A stretch of DNA of 64,000 nt from Robbsia betulipollinis (GTDB lineage: Bacteria > Pseudomonadota > Gammaproteobacteria > Burkholderiales > Burkholderiaceae): contig NZ_JAPMXC010000010.1 of NCBI RefSeq assembly GCF_026624755.1, positions 517,054 to 581,053 of the forward strand, given 5' to 3'. The position numbers and the translations under genes were made by a program. The notes below the pieces were generated by a model. The model saw only the letters and a list, made by a program, of their open reading frames with translations. It searched no databases and had not been told where the DNA came from. Positions 39,301-47,155 of the stretch are shown here, piece after piece (positions within the stretch are counted from its first letter, which is position 1; each line of letters begins with the position of its first letter).

Positions 39301-39598
39301 CTATTCCAGCCTGACCGCGCTGGCGCACTATCCCGTCGTCCGCCTGAAGCTCGATCAAGCGTTCGTGCAGGCGCTGCCGGGAAGCGCCGACGACAGCGCG
39401 ATCGCCCGCGAGGTCATCCGCCTGGGACAGCAGTTCGATCTCTCGGTCATTGCCGAGGGCGTGGAGAACGCGGCGCAGTCGCAGTTCCTGCGCGAGAACG
39501 ACTGTCACGAAATGCAGGGCTATCACTACAGCCGGCCGATGCCGGCCGCCGCCCTGGAAGTACTGTTGCGCGAACCTTTCCGCTGGAGTGCCACGTGA
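36377..39598 (+). CDS. Sensor GGDEF-EAL protein (cyclic di-GMP synthesis/degradation)
   Basis: 1073 residues. Order: membrane helix about 37-58, periplasmic Cache-like sensor about 60-305, second helix about 310-333, PAS about 350-470, GAF about 480-640, GGDEF about 650-810, EAL about 820-1070. The GGDEF motif is intact (RLGGDEFVIVLF). The RRTD inhibitory I-site lies five residues upstream, so it is a likely product-inhibited diguanylate cyclase. The EAL domain has EALLRW, DDFGAGYSS and EVSEAAI, so phosphodiesterase activity is also possible. The upstream porin and binding protein suggest it reads a periplasmic signal. Confidence 0.93.
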   Translation: MSSPIEMNGATVASFRRRRLRRILVPALRRVLEAHVLFPLFSLLLLIVGWTAVVHLIDVERGAAIRATAELSRELADTYEAQMVRNLAAIDQTLKTVKYAYELKGAPALRELQDKGLLPSPIVFEVAVASENGALMVASRPQYRGSIAGSRVFRNEREREAEDAEATPMVSRVERNDVTGQVEITFSRRLRGARGGFGGIVMVSVDPAYFTSGYDTARMGTTGLLALLGSDGIVRARQVGEEISWGESLSAETMRTALVATSDQAQVREWDDGVQRYTNVHVLHGFPLLAVVGLGADEQCAQFRHHRATYLIEAVIASMLLMSLAFILSRTSWQLSVSRKRARQAEQTFYAASENSLDAFFFLHSEKDAHGRIDDFVLRETNRRGIELSGLAREHLLGRTLDVAFPGFRQNGMFEALIGVVETGVVEEHEWLHARGDASFVWLHRQVVRVEDGVVAIVRDISARKGAESRRIEQNRVLEMIATSTPLKDVLGHLMLLVEAQIPNARCAALLPDEDGEHLAVWAAPGLPDRYAKRVHGAPIGAHAGPGGRAIYSRRPVIAVDLAQDPDTVDHITVSGLHGIAGCWGYPVLSPEGVALGALTFYLRVAHAPDADELQVIAMATRIAGIAIERSQAEARIHHMATHDALTGLPNRALLADRLDQVLLQAQRYERGVTVVFIDLDNFKLINDSLGHHAGDDLLKQLASRMVNCLRRTDTVVRLGGDEFVIVLFNQEQGDENILPSIEKIREALLDPVDLAGQTYRVTCSMGLATYPADGADAETLLMNADAAMYRAKELGRNNYQFYTRNMNERIHEKLDLQSALRQAIANDEFTLLYQPQVDLKSERIFGVEALLRWEHPEKGTIMPGDFIPIAEETGLIVAIDEWVLRAACAQNKAWQDAGMPMLTMSVNVSGKQFLQSDWSTRVSNVLRETGLAACYLELEVSEAAIMQDIGAAIATMRALQAEGIRLAIDDFGAGYSSLTALAHYPVVRLKLDQAFVQALPGSADDSAIAREVIRLGQQFDLSVIAEGVENAAQSQFLRENDCHEMQGYHYSRPMPAAALEVLLREPFRWSAT

Positions 39599-39666
39599 CG
39601 ACGCGATCACGCACCCGCCGGGCGGTTCACGCCGTTATCGACATGATCATCGCTGGAGAGCAGGGA

Positions 39667-41463
39667 ATGCATTTGGAACGACTGGTCCACATACGAATAA
39701 GAGTGCTGACGCTGCTCGCCGTCACCTTGCTGACGATGTTCGGTTTGTCGGTCTTCTGGGAATTCTCCGGCGAAGCGGCCATCACGCGCGTCATGGGGTG
39801 GTCCTACGAAGCCACCTTCGAAAACGCCGAGCGCTGGCGGTTCATCCTGACGACGACGGCGTTCTCGGCGTTATCGCTGCTCGCACCCCTGCTGGTGCTC
39901 TACCGCCTGATGCGCAAACAACGCCTGGCCTTCAATGCGATGACGCGCGCGCGGGCGGACGCCGAGCGGCTCGCCCGGCTCGACCCGCTGACCGGGCTGC
40001 CGAACCGCCGCGTGTTCCTCGCTTGCCTCGACGAGGCCGTGAAGACCCATGCCGCGACGCTGGCGGTGCTGTTGATCGATCTGGATCATTTCAAATCGAT
40101 CAACGACGAGGCCGGGCATCTGGTCGGCGATCACGTGCTGTGCGCGAGCGCGCGCCGCATCGCCGCCGCCCTGCCGCTGGACAATGCGATGGTGGCGCGT
40201 CTGGGCGGCGACGAGTTTGCGATCGCCATCTGGGGCAACCGCGGCAGCCAGGCCATCGTCCAGCTGGGCGAGCATCTGGGCAGCCTGCTGTCCGTGCCGA
40301 TCATCGCGGATCCGACGACGCTGCCGGTATCGATCACGGCGACGGTGGGCGCCAGCATGGCGCAAAGCGCGGATCAGTCGGCGATCGAACTCATGCGCCG
40401 GGCGGACCGCGCGATGTATCGCGGCAAGCGCGCCGGGCGCGGCTCCTTCAATCTCTACGACGACCGGCTCGAACAGCATGCCGCGGACTATGCGAACGCC
40501 CGCCAGCGGGAAACGCATCGGCGCTACGACCGGCTCGTGCAGGCGCTGGACCGGGGCCTGGTGGTCCCGCATTTCCAGCCGCTGGTCTGTCTGACCAGCC
40601 GCATGTTGATCGGTTTCGAGGTGCTGGCGCGCTGGCACGACGCGGAGCGCGGGCCGATCGGCCCCGACGAATTCATCGCGACGGCCGAGCAGCACGATCT
40701 GATCGGCCGGCTGACCTCGCAGATCATCCGCCAGGCATGCGAGGCCGCGGTGCAGTGGCCGGGCGGTTTCACGCTCGCCTTCAATGCCAGCGGCATTCAG
40801 TTCCGCGACGGCAGCCTGCCGGAGATCCTGCGCGCGGCGGCGGTGCCGAGCGGTTTCCCGCTCGACCGCATCCAGGTCGAGATCACGGAAGGCGTGGTGA
40901 TCGAGGACGTGGCAACCACGCTCGACGCCGTGCACGAACTCGAGGCAATGGGCGTGAGCATCGTCCTGGACGATTTCGGCACCGGGTTTTCGAGCCTGTC
41001 GCGGCTGCACACGCTGCCGTTCAAGAAGATCAAGGTCGACCGCAGTTTCGTTCACGTCATGCTGACCGACCACGGCAGCCGCAAGATCGTCGACGCGGTG
41101 GTGGGCCTGGGCCATAGCCTGGGACTGACGACGATCGGCGAGGGCGTGGAAACCGAGGAACAGGCCACGATGCTGACGCGGCTCGGCTGCGACATCGGCC
41201 AGGGCTGGCTGTTCGGCCGGCCGATGGCGGCGTCCGATGTGCCGACCTATCTCGGTTCGATCGGCCAGACCAGCGCGCCGGGCGGTGTCGGTGCCGCGGT
41301 AGCGGCCGCTGCCACCGCGGTGGCAGCCACCGCCATCGCGGCCACCGCGGCCACGGCCGCCGCGATGGCGCACGTCGCCACGCTGGACCCGACGCTCGAC
41401 GCCGTGCCGGACTGGCGGGCGCCGGATGTCGTGGCAGGCGTGAAGCTCATCGCCCGCTCCTGA
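39667..41463 (+). CDS. Membrane GGDEF-EAL protein, second of tandem pair
   Basis: 598 residues from ATG 39667 (GGAGAGCAGGGA upstream). A GTG at 39595, which overlaps the stop of the previous gene and has its own GGAG 6 nt away, would give 622. Two membrane helices (about 10-30 and 60-78) enclose a very short periplasmic loop, so it has no large sensor. GGDEF is intact (RLGGDEFAIAIW, near residue 178), but the upstream I-site position reads PLDN without Arg. The EAL motif is EVLARW, with DDFGTGFSS, EITEG and KIKVDRSF conserved. The last 60 residues are an Ala/Thr run followed by a short tail. Probably co-expressed with the preceding cyclase. Confidence 0.9.
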   Translation: MHLERLVHIRIRVLTLLAVTLLTMFGLSVFWEFSGEAAITRVMGWSYEATFENAERWRFILTTTAFSALSLLAPLLVLYRLMRKQRLAFNAMTRARADAERLARLDPLTGLPNRRVFLACLDEAVKTHAATLAVLLIDLDHFKSINDEAGHLVGDHVLCASARRIAAALPLDNAMVARLGGDEFAIAIWGNRGSQAIVQLGEHLGSLLSVPIIADPTTLPVSITATVGASMAQSADQSAIELMRRADRAMYRGKRAGRGSFNLYDDRLEQHAADYANARQRETHRRYDRLVQALDRGLVVPHFQPLVCLTSRMLIGFEVLARWHDAERGPIGPDEFIATAEQHDLIGRLTSQIIRQACEAAVQWPGGFTLAFNASGIQFRDGSLPEILRAAAVPSGFPLDRIQVEITEGVVIEDVATTLDAVHELEAMGVSIVLDDFGTGFSSLSRLHTLPFKKIKVDRSFVHVMLTDHGSRKIVDAVVGLGHSLGLTTIGEGVETEEQATMLTRLGCDIGQGWLFGRPMAASDVPTYLGSIGQTSAPGGVGAAVAAAATAVAATAIAATAATAAAMAHVATLDPTLDAVPDWRAPDVVAGVKLIARS

Positions 41464-41519
41464 CCGCCAGCTGGGTCAGGCGGCAAGCAGGGCGGCGGAC
41501 CCGCCGCCGGCATCGACGC

Positions 41520-42365
41520 TCACGCGTCGACGGTACGCTGCCGTTGTTCGCCCAGGCCGTCGATTCCCAGGCGCATCGTCTGGCCGGCGCGCAGGAACAC
41601 CGGTTCGGGCTTGTGCCCCATGCCGACACCGGGCGGGGTCCCCGTCGCGATCACGTCCCCGGGTTGCAGGCTCATGAACTGACTCAGATAGGACACGAGG
41701 TGTGCCACGCCGAAGATCATCGTGCTCGTGTTGCCGTTCTGATGACGGGTCCCGTCGACCTCCAGCCAGAGCGCCAGCCGCTGCGGGTCGGCGACCTCGT
41801 CGGCGGTCACCAGCCAGGGCCCGATCGGCCCGAACGTGTCGCAGCCCTTGCCCTTGTCCCAGGTGCCGCCGCGCTCGATCTGGTACGACCGCTCGGAAAC
41901 GTCGTTGACGATACAGTAGCCGGCCACGTGCGCGAGCGCATCGGCCTCCTCGATGTAGGCGCCACCCTTGCCGATGACCACGCCCAGTTCGACTTCCCAG
42001 TCCGTCTTGCGCGAGCCGCGCGGAATCTTCACATCGTCGTTCGGGCCGACCACGGCCGATAGCCACTTGTTGAAGACGATGGGTTCGCCGGGCAGCGGCA
42101 TCCCGGCTTCGGCGGCATGGTCGGCATAGTTCAGGCCGATACAGACGAACTTGCCGATGCGTCCGACACAGGGGCCGATGCGTGTATCGGCCGGCACCGC
42201 CGGCAGACTTGTCAGATCGACGTCGCGCAGTCGGGCGAGCGCTTCCGGCAGTAGCGCGTCGCCGGCGAGGTCGTCGATCACCGACGACAGGTCACGCACG
42301 ATGTGTCGATCGTCGAGCGCGCCGGGCTTTTCCTGTCCCGGGGCGCCGAATCGCAGCAGTTTCAT
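41520..42365 (-). CDS. Fumarylacetoacetate hydrolase family protein
   Basis: 281 residues, start MKLLRFGAPGQEKPGALD, the typical beginning of the ureidoglycolate lyase / 2,4-diketo-3-deoxy-sugar-acid hydrolase subgroup. The metal ligands lie in KTDWEVELGVVIGKGG (two Glu) and VNDVSERSYQ (Asp). ATGTPPGVGMG is the conserved C-terminal loop. It acts on a 2-oxo or acylpyruvate-like substrate by C-C hydrolysis or decarboxylation; which one is not clear, and no pathway genes adjoin it. Confidence 0.9.
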   Translation of the reverse strand: MKLLRFGAPGQEKPGALDDRHIVRDLSSVIDDLAGDALLPEALARLRDVDLTSLPAVPADTRIGPCVGRIGKFVCIGLNYADHAAEAGMPLPGEPIVFNKWLSAVVGPNDDVKIPRGSRKTDWEVELGVVIGKGGAYIEEADALAHVAGYCIVNDVSERSYQIERGGTWDKGKGCDTFGPIGPWLVTADEVADPQRLALWLEVDGTRHQNGNTSTMIFGVAHLVSYLSQFMSLQPGDVIATGTPPGVGMGHKPEPVFLRAGQTMRLGIDGLGEQRQRTVDA

Positions 42366-42545
42366 GATGGTTCCTCCAACGTTCAGCATGCCGGCATCGA
42401 ACGCCCGGCAAAAGGGCCGCGTGGTACGCGAACGGATAGGAACAGGGTAACCCGTATGGCGAATACCCGTCATGAGGCCGCGGTCGGCGCTGCGCCGTCC
42501 GGCGACGGCGCTTGCGGCAAGGTGATGCTGTTCCGGCTGGCTTAG

Positions 42546-42580
42546 AATGGTGAGGCGGACATATCGCCCGCCTCACCATT
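42546..42580. promoter_or_regulatory. Perfect 13-bp inverted repeat upstream of a membrane protein gene
   Basis: AATGGTGAGGCGG (42546-42558) and CCGCCTCACCATT (42568-42580) are exact reverse complements with a 9-nt spacer, ending 20 bp before the ATG at 42601. Neither flank has a U-tract, so it is not an obvious terminator. It may be an operator or an mRNA hairpin placed just before the Shine-Dalgarno (AAGGGG). Confidence 0.5.
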
Positions 42581-42600
42581 CACGGTAAAAAGGGGATTGC

Positions 42601-43050
42601 ATGACGCTGACCCGATGGTTTCAACGCGCGGCCGTTTCCGGCGGTCTCGCGGCGGTGAGTTCGGCCGCCACGGCCGCGCAGTGCGCGCGCGTCGCGGGCG
42701 CGACGGGCTGTGCGCCGCTCAATGCGGTCACCCATTGCCTGTGGCCGGACACGGCATTCGCCCAGTTCCGTCCCAGCCTGCGGTACACGGCGACCGGAGC
42801 GGCGATCCATGCCGGCAGCGGCGTCTTCTGGGGCCTGCTGTTCGAGGCGTTGTGTGGCGACGCGCCTTCGGTGTCCCAGGCGGCGGGCGCCGCCGCGGCC
42901 ACCGCCGCCGTGGCCTATGTGGTCGATTACCATGTCGTCCCCGAGCGGGTCACGCCGGGGTTCGAGGCGCATCTGCCGCGCCGCTCGTTCGCCTGGGTGT
43001 ATGGGGCGCTGGGTCTCGGACTGTTCGGCGCCGCCTGCCTGCGCCGATAG
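42601..43050 (+). CDS. Hypothetical membrane protein, 149 aa
   Basis: It has about three to four hydrophobic segments: residues about 10-30, then a Cys-containing loop (CARVAGATGCAP and CLWPDTAFAQF), ATGAAIHAGSGVFWGLLFEAL, AAGAAAATAAVAYVVDYHVV, and a final helix (FAWVYGALGLGLFGAACL). The family is not recognised. AAGGGG lies 7 nt before the ATG. A perfect inverted repeat sits directly upstream. It is convergent with the D-lactate dehydrogenase gene. Confidence 0.7.
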   Translation: MTLTRWFQRAAVSGGLAAVSSAATAAQCARVAGATGCAPLNAVTHCLWPDTAFAQFRPSLRYTATGAAIHAGSGVFWGLLFEALCGDAPSVSQAAGAAAATAAVAYVVDYHVVPERVTPGFEAHLPRRSFAWVYGALGLGLFGAACLRR

Positions 43051-43110
43051 AAGGCGCATCCCGGGGCATTGCCGTGATCGTTGCCATTGCAGCCGGCGGT
43101 GCGCGCCGGC

Positions 43111-44817
43111 TCAGGAAGTCGCCGATTCCCGGTAACCGGCGAACTTGGCGGTCTTGCCGATCCCGGGATTGAAACAGTTGCACGGGTCGAGTTCCTGGTA
43201 GAACGCCTGCAGCGCAGGCTTCGCCTGGTACAGGTGGCCGACGTTGTGCTCGGCCGGATACTCCGCGCCGCGCGCGTCGAGCAACGCCCACAGCCGGTGT
43301 TCGAGCGCCAGGCAGTCCTGGCCCTTGCGCACGATGTAATCCTGGTGGAAGACATGGCACAGGAAGTGACCGTAATAGAGCTTGCGTGAAATCGCCTGAT
43401 CGATTTCGGGCGGCAACGTTTCCTGCCACTCCGGGTCATTGCGCCGCAGCGCGATGTCGAGCGCGACGATATCCTCGACATCCGCGCTGTGGACGGCGCG
43501 GTAGCGGACCGCGGCGCTGGCCGCCGCAAACCGGTGCAGAAAGGCTTTCCTGCCCTCCTGGTCCGAGCATTCGAAGAAATCGGCCGCGGTGCCGGACAGC
43601 GTCGTCCGCAAATAATCGTGTGCCTCGTCGGCGCCTTGCGCGCTGACCTTCAGCATCAGGTGATGCGCGAAGCGCTCGCGATACGCCTTCATGCGCGGCG
43701 GCAGATGGCTCGGAAACAGGCGGCTCGCGGCTTGCAGCAGCCTGTCGCTCAGATGCGCGGGCAGGCCGAGGCGATCGAACAGCGCGTCGCAACGCGCCTT
43801 CAGCGCGAACATCCCCGGCAGGCGCCGCGTGCCGAGATGGTCGATCATCAGGAAAAGATCCTTGCCGTACTGCTCCGCGATGTCGAACGCGTCGCGGTGC
43901 AGGTATTCGCCGGCGATCGGCAGATGCACGAAGTCCCGCAGGATGTCGCGACGCATCCGGGTCAGGTCCTCTGCCGCGTTCGTGCCGATATAGAACACCC
44001 GCGCGCCGGCGTCGCTTGCGAACGTGTCCAGACGCACGCCGAACACCATCAGTTTTCCCGCGGAACCGGCGGCCTCGTGCAGGCGGCGCGGATCGGCGTT
44101 GTAACGGGCCGGCGTCGCGGAATCGATCTGCCGCACATGCGTCGCGTACTCGTGGTCGGATGCCGCGGCGGTGCCATGATGGATGTCGCTCTCCGGAAAA
44201 TGGCCGCGCTCCAGGCGTTCCAGGATCCGTTCGGGCGTGTCGCCAAGGTCGATGCCGATATGGTTGACGAGCCGCAGATGCCCGGCCGCGTCGACCCGCG
44301 CATACACCGCCAGTTCCGTGTAGGCCGGCCCCCGGTGCACGAGTGCGCCTCCCGAGTTGTTGCACACGCCGCCGAAAACCGATGCGCCGATGCACGACGA
44401 GCCGATCACCGAGTGCGGTTCGCGCCCGAAGGGCTTGAGCGCGTGTTCGAGCTGATCCAGCGTCGCGCCGGGCAGGCAGACGACCTGCTTCGCATCGGAA
44501 ATCACGTGCAGGGTGCGCAGGCGCGTCGTGCTGACGATCACGACCGGGCGGTCGTAGCCGTCGCCATCCGGCGTCGAACCGCCCGTCAGGCCCGTGTTCG
44601 CTGCCTGCGTGATGACGATGACGTTGGCGCGCAGACAGGCTTCGAGCGTCCGCCATTGCTCCACCAGCGAGCCGGGCCGCACGACCGCGAGCGCCGCGCC
44701 GGCGCCGAAGCGGTAACCGGTGCGATAACGCTGCGTGGCGCGGGGGGCGGTCAGCACGTGATCGTTGCCGACGATCGATTGCAACGTGCCGACGAGATCG
44801 TGCGTGGCGTCCGGCAT
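43111..44817 (-). CDS. dld: Quinone-dependent D-lactate dehydrogenase
   Basis: An FAD-dependent membrane-associated enzyme that oxidises D-lactate to pyruvate and passes electrons to quinone. The 568 residues are close to E. coli Dld (571). The FAD-binding domain has VITQAANTGLTGGSTPDGDG and SVIGSSCIGASVFGGVCNNS. The later segments DLFLMIDHLGTRRLPGMFAL and HNVGHLYQAKPALQAFYQEL are specific to Dld. GGAGG lies 5 nt before the ATG at 44817. It is a single gene; no lactate permease or regulator adjoins it. Confidence 0.95.
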   Translation of the reverse strand: MPDATHDLVGTLQSIVGNDHVLTAPRATQRYRTGYRFGAGAALAVVRPGSLVEQWRTLEACLRANVIVITQAANTGLTGGSTPDGDGYDRPVVIVSTTRLRTLHVISDAKQVVCLPGATLDQLEHALKPFGREPHSVIGSSCIGASVFGGVCNNSGGALVHRGPAYTELAVYARVDAAGHLRLVNHIGIDLGDTPERILERLERGHFPESDIHHGTAAASDHEYATHVRQIDSATPARYNADPRRLHEAAGSAGKLMVFGVRLDTFASDAGARVFYIGTNAAEDLTRMRRDILRDFVHLPIAGEYLHRDAFDIAEQYGKDLFLMIDHLGTRRLPGMFALKARCDALFDRLGLPAHLSDRLLQAASRLFPSHLPPRMKAYRERFAHHLMLKVSAQGADEAHDYLRTTLSGTAADFFECSDQEGRKAFLHRFAAASAAVRYRAVHSADVEDIVALDIALRRNDPEWQETLPPEIDQAISRKLYYGHFLCHVFHQDYIVRKGQDCLALEHRLWALLDARGAEYPAEHNVGHLYQAKPALQAFYQELDPCNCFNPGIGKTAKFAGYRESATS

Positions 44818-45025
44818 CCTGTCCTCCGAAGTGGCATGGACGTCGACGCGGCGCCTGCCGCGGCCGGTCGACGCGTGCGGTCCACCGATTGTAGCGCCGA
44901 ATGCGCGGGCACCGGTGCCGGTGCGTGGCGCCGGTGCACGTGGGCGGCTATCGCGGGAGCATGCCACAATGACCTACCGGGTCGGCAAGAGCCGGCTCCC
45001 GCTTTTCTTCTACCCAGGGCAGACC

Positions 45026-45262
45026 ATGAGCAAGCAGATCGCATCCGCGGACGAGATTCAAAAAGACATCAACGGCCAGCTTCAGGCCGCCGGGCTGGGT
45101 GACGGCTACCGCGTCGGCAAGCCCGTGCGGCTCGTGCCGCCGACGCCGGACGGGCACAACTGGCATTTTCTGGATCTGCTGACGGGGGATGTCGAGCAGA
45201 TGGCGGTGGTGACGCGCGTGCTGTCGGACGCGCGGGGGAAGTATGTGTTGGCGGAGGGGTAG
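45026..45262 (+). CDS. Hypothetical small protein, 78 aa
   Basis: Soluble, starts MSKQIASADEIQKDINGQLQ. The middle has PTPDGHNWHFLDLLTGDVEQ, and the end VLSDARGKYVLAEG. I do not recognise it. CAGGGCAGACC precedes the ATG. Codon bias matches neighbouring genes. It occupies the gap between dld and the end of the tad operon with which it converges. Confidence 0.6.
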   Translation: MSKQIASADEIQKDINGQLQAAGLGDGYRVGKPVRLVPPTPDGHNWHFLDLLTGDVEQMAVVTRVLSDARGKYVLAEG

Positions 45263-45331
45263 GGGGCGGCGTTTTCCCCGCCACCCCTGCGCTACCGCTC
45301 GCGTCACGTTGGGGTTTCTACGTTTTTCGCG

Positions 45332-47155
45332 TCATTGCGTCAGACGCAGGATCCCCAGGCTGCCCGCGATCTGCTGGAAGATCGTGTCCAGCGCCGCGCT
45401 ATCGGGAGCGTGGTAATAGTTTCCCGAACTCGCGCAACTTTGCATGGTGCTGGCCCCCGTGGTCGACACGGCGCCGAAGGTGATCGCGTAGATCGTGATC
45501 CCGCTCTGTTTGATCGCGGCGCACACGCCGAGTTGAAAATCGTTGATGTCGTTCGAATAGCCTTGGCCATCGCTGGGCAGCGGCATCGTTTCGGTATAGT
45601 CCATCGTGGCATTCGCCAGGGTCGTTCCGTCGCTGCGGGCAACGGTGGGCGCGGGAATCTTATTGGTGCCTACTCCGGATAGACCGTTGAAATAAAGATC
45701 GTTGGGCAGGTGATACTGTTTGCCCATCTGGTTTTCGCCATCGGTGAGGACGATCATCACGCGTTGCAGACCCGGCGTCGTCTCCGGTTTGGGAAAGCTG
45801 GTGTCGCTGGAGATCCAGCCGTTACCACTTCCCGCGTTGTCACCCGACCAGGACGAAGAGAGCATCCGCCAGCCCCATAGAATGCCCACCGGGATGATGG
45901 TCGAACCGTTGGGCGACATCGCGTTGATGCCGTTTTTCAACGTCGTTGCGTTGTTGGTGAGAAAGGTGACCGGATGCGCGATACAGTCGGTATTCTGCGT
46001 TACGGCAGTCGTGGCGGAATTGCTTTTGGTCACGGGTGCCTGGTCGAAATAGACGCCGATGCCGTTGCCGATCTGGTTGCCGGTGAACCCGCAGACATTG
46101 GCTTCGCCGCTCGTAAGAAGATTGAGTGGCACGCTCGTGGCGATGGTGGTGGCTTGCGGCGTGGCGTTGCACGTCGGGAAATTCGAATAGGTGCGCACTG
46201 CCAGGCCCGCGGGCGGGACGTTGTAATAGTAGGGCGTGAACTTCATCGAATCGTTCGGGCTGTACGGTTTTGGATACAGATACCCGTTGCCGTCGCGTGG
46301 CTCGGCCGTACAGCCGCCCCAGGATGCCATATTGACGTTTTTGCTGTTGTAGCTGAACGTGGGTGACAACCAGCTGCCGCCCGCGGGCAGCGCGTTCAGG
46401 ACGTTGACGGTGGTGGCGAACGGCACCAAGCCGATGTAGCTATCGGCGCTGCTGGCCGTCAGCAGATCGGTCACCAGGGTATTCGCCGCCGCGTGCAGCC
46501 CGTCCATCTTCGTTACGCCGTTGATCGATTGGATCATGGAGCCGGTATTGTCGAGCACCATGACCAACTCAAGCGTGCTCTTGGGCAACGCGAGCGCGGA
46601 ATTGGTGACGGAAACGGTCGTGGTCGCCACGGACAGGGCGCCGGTGGTCGCTGCGCTGGCCGTTGCCGCGTTGTTGCCCACGCTCACTGTCAAACCGGAC
46701 TGGCCAAGGGTGAACGGCGCGATCAACGATAGGCTGCCGGTGGCCGACAGGGCGATTGTTCTACCCGTGGTGGCGTCTCCGACGACCGTCGCCGTGAAAT
46801 TCTTGTCCGGCATGGTGACGTTGGCATAGCCGGCGGACATGTTGGCGTTGTAATAGGCGCGCGCGTCTGCCTGCCACTGTGCGAGGTTGCTGCCCGTGGC
46901 CGTCGCGAAACGCCGGGCCTCGCCCCCCGCAGACAGGGTGGCGACATCGAGCGCCGACTGCATCCGCGACAGCGTCATGCTTTGATCGATGGTATCCAGT
47001 GCCAGGCAGAGCGTTGCGATCATCATCCCGCCGCACACGGCGAACAGTATGGTGACGGCGCCGTGGTCGCCGCTGCACAGCGCGGCGATGCGGCGATGAA
47101 CGCCTGCAAGGCGGCGCGCGGACTGGCGAAATCGCTTCCGGAATCGGCTGCTCAC
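45332..47155 (-). CDS. tadG: TadG-like pilus assembly protein with VWA domain
   Basis: 607 residues from a GTG start that overlaps the tadF stop (GTGA). An N-terminal basic tail and one membrane helix (GAVTILFAVCGGMMIATLCL) are TadE/G-like. The large extracytoplasmic part contains a von Willebrand A domain with the metal-ion site LVMVLDNTGSM (DxTGS) and VMIVLTDGENQMG. The domain is interrupted by a long Asn/Thr/Ser-rich insertion. It is the last gene of the Tad operon. It probably works as a minor pilin-like or surface adhesin component of the Flp pilus; the adhesive role is family inference. Confidence 0.9.
   Translation of the reverse strand: MSSRFRKRFRQSARRLAGVHRRIAALCSGDHGAVTILFAVCGGMMIATLCLALDTIDQSMTLSRMQSALDVATLSAGGEARRFATATGSNLAQWQADARAYYNANMSAGYANVTMPDKNFTATVVGDATTGRTIALSATGSLSLIAPFTLGQSGLTVSVGNNAATASAATTGALSVATTTVSVTNSALALPKSTLELVMVLDNTGSMIQSINGVTKMDGLHAAANTLVTDLLTASSADSYIGLVPFATTVNVLNALPAGGSWLSPTFSYNSKNVNMASWGGCTAEPRDGNGYLYPKPYSPNDSMKFTPYYYNVPPAGLAVRTYSNFPTCNATPQATTIATSVPLNLLTSGEANVCGFTGNQIGNGIGVYFDQAPVTKSNSATTAVTQNTDCIAHPVTFLTNNATTLKNGINAMSPNGSTIIPVGILWGWRMLSSSWSGDNAGSGNGWISSDTSFPKPETTPGLQRVMIVLTDGENQMGKQYHLPNDLYFNGLSGVGTNKIPAPTVARSDGTTLANATMDYTETMPLPSDGQGYSNDINDFQLGVCAAIKQSGITIYAITFGAVSTTGASTMQSCASSGNYYHAPDSAALDTIFQQIAGSLGILRLTQ

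Noticed and set aside
36887-39610. A 907-codon open frame on the minus strand
   Set aside because: Antisense to the GGDEF-EAL gene whose motifs are intact; the product has no recognisable domain and skewed composition.
44820-45025. Possible tRNA or small RNA in the gap between dld and the 78-residue gene
   Set aside because: No cloverleaf, CCA end or strong terminator is visible.
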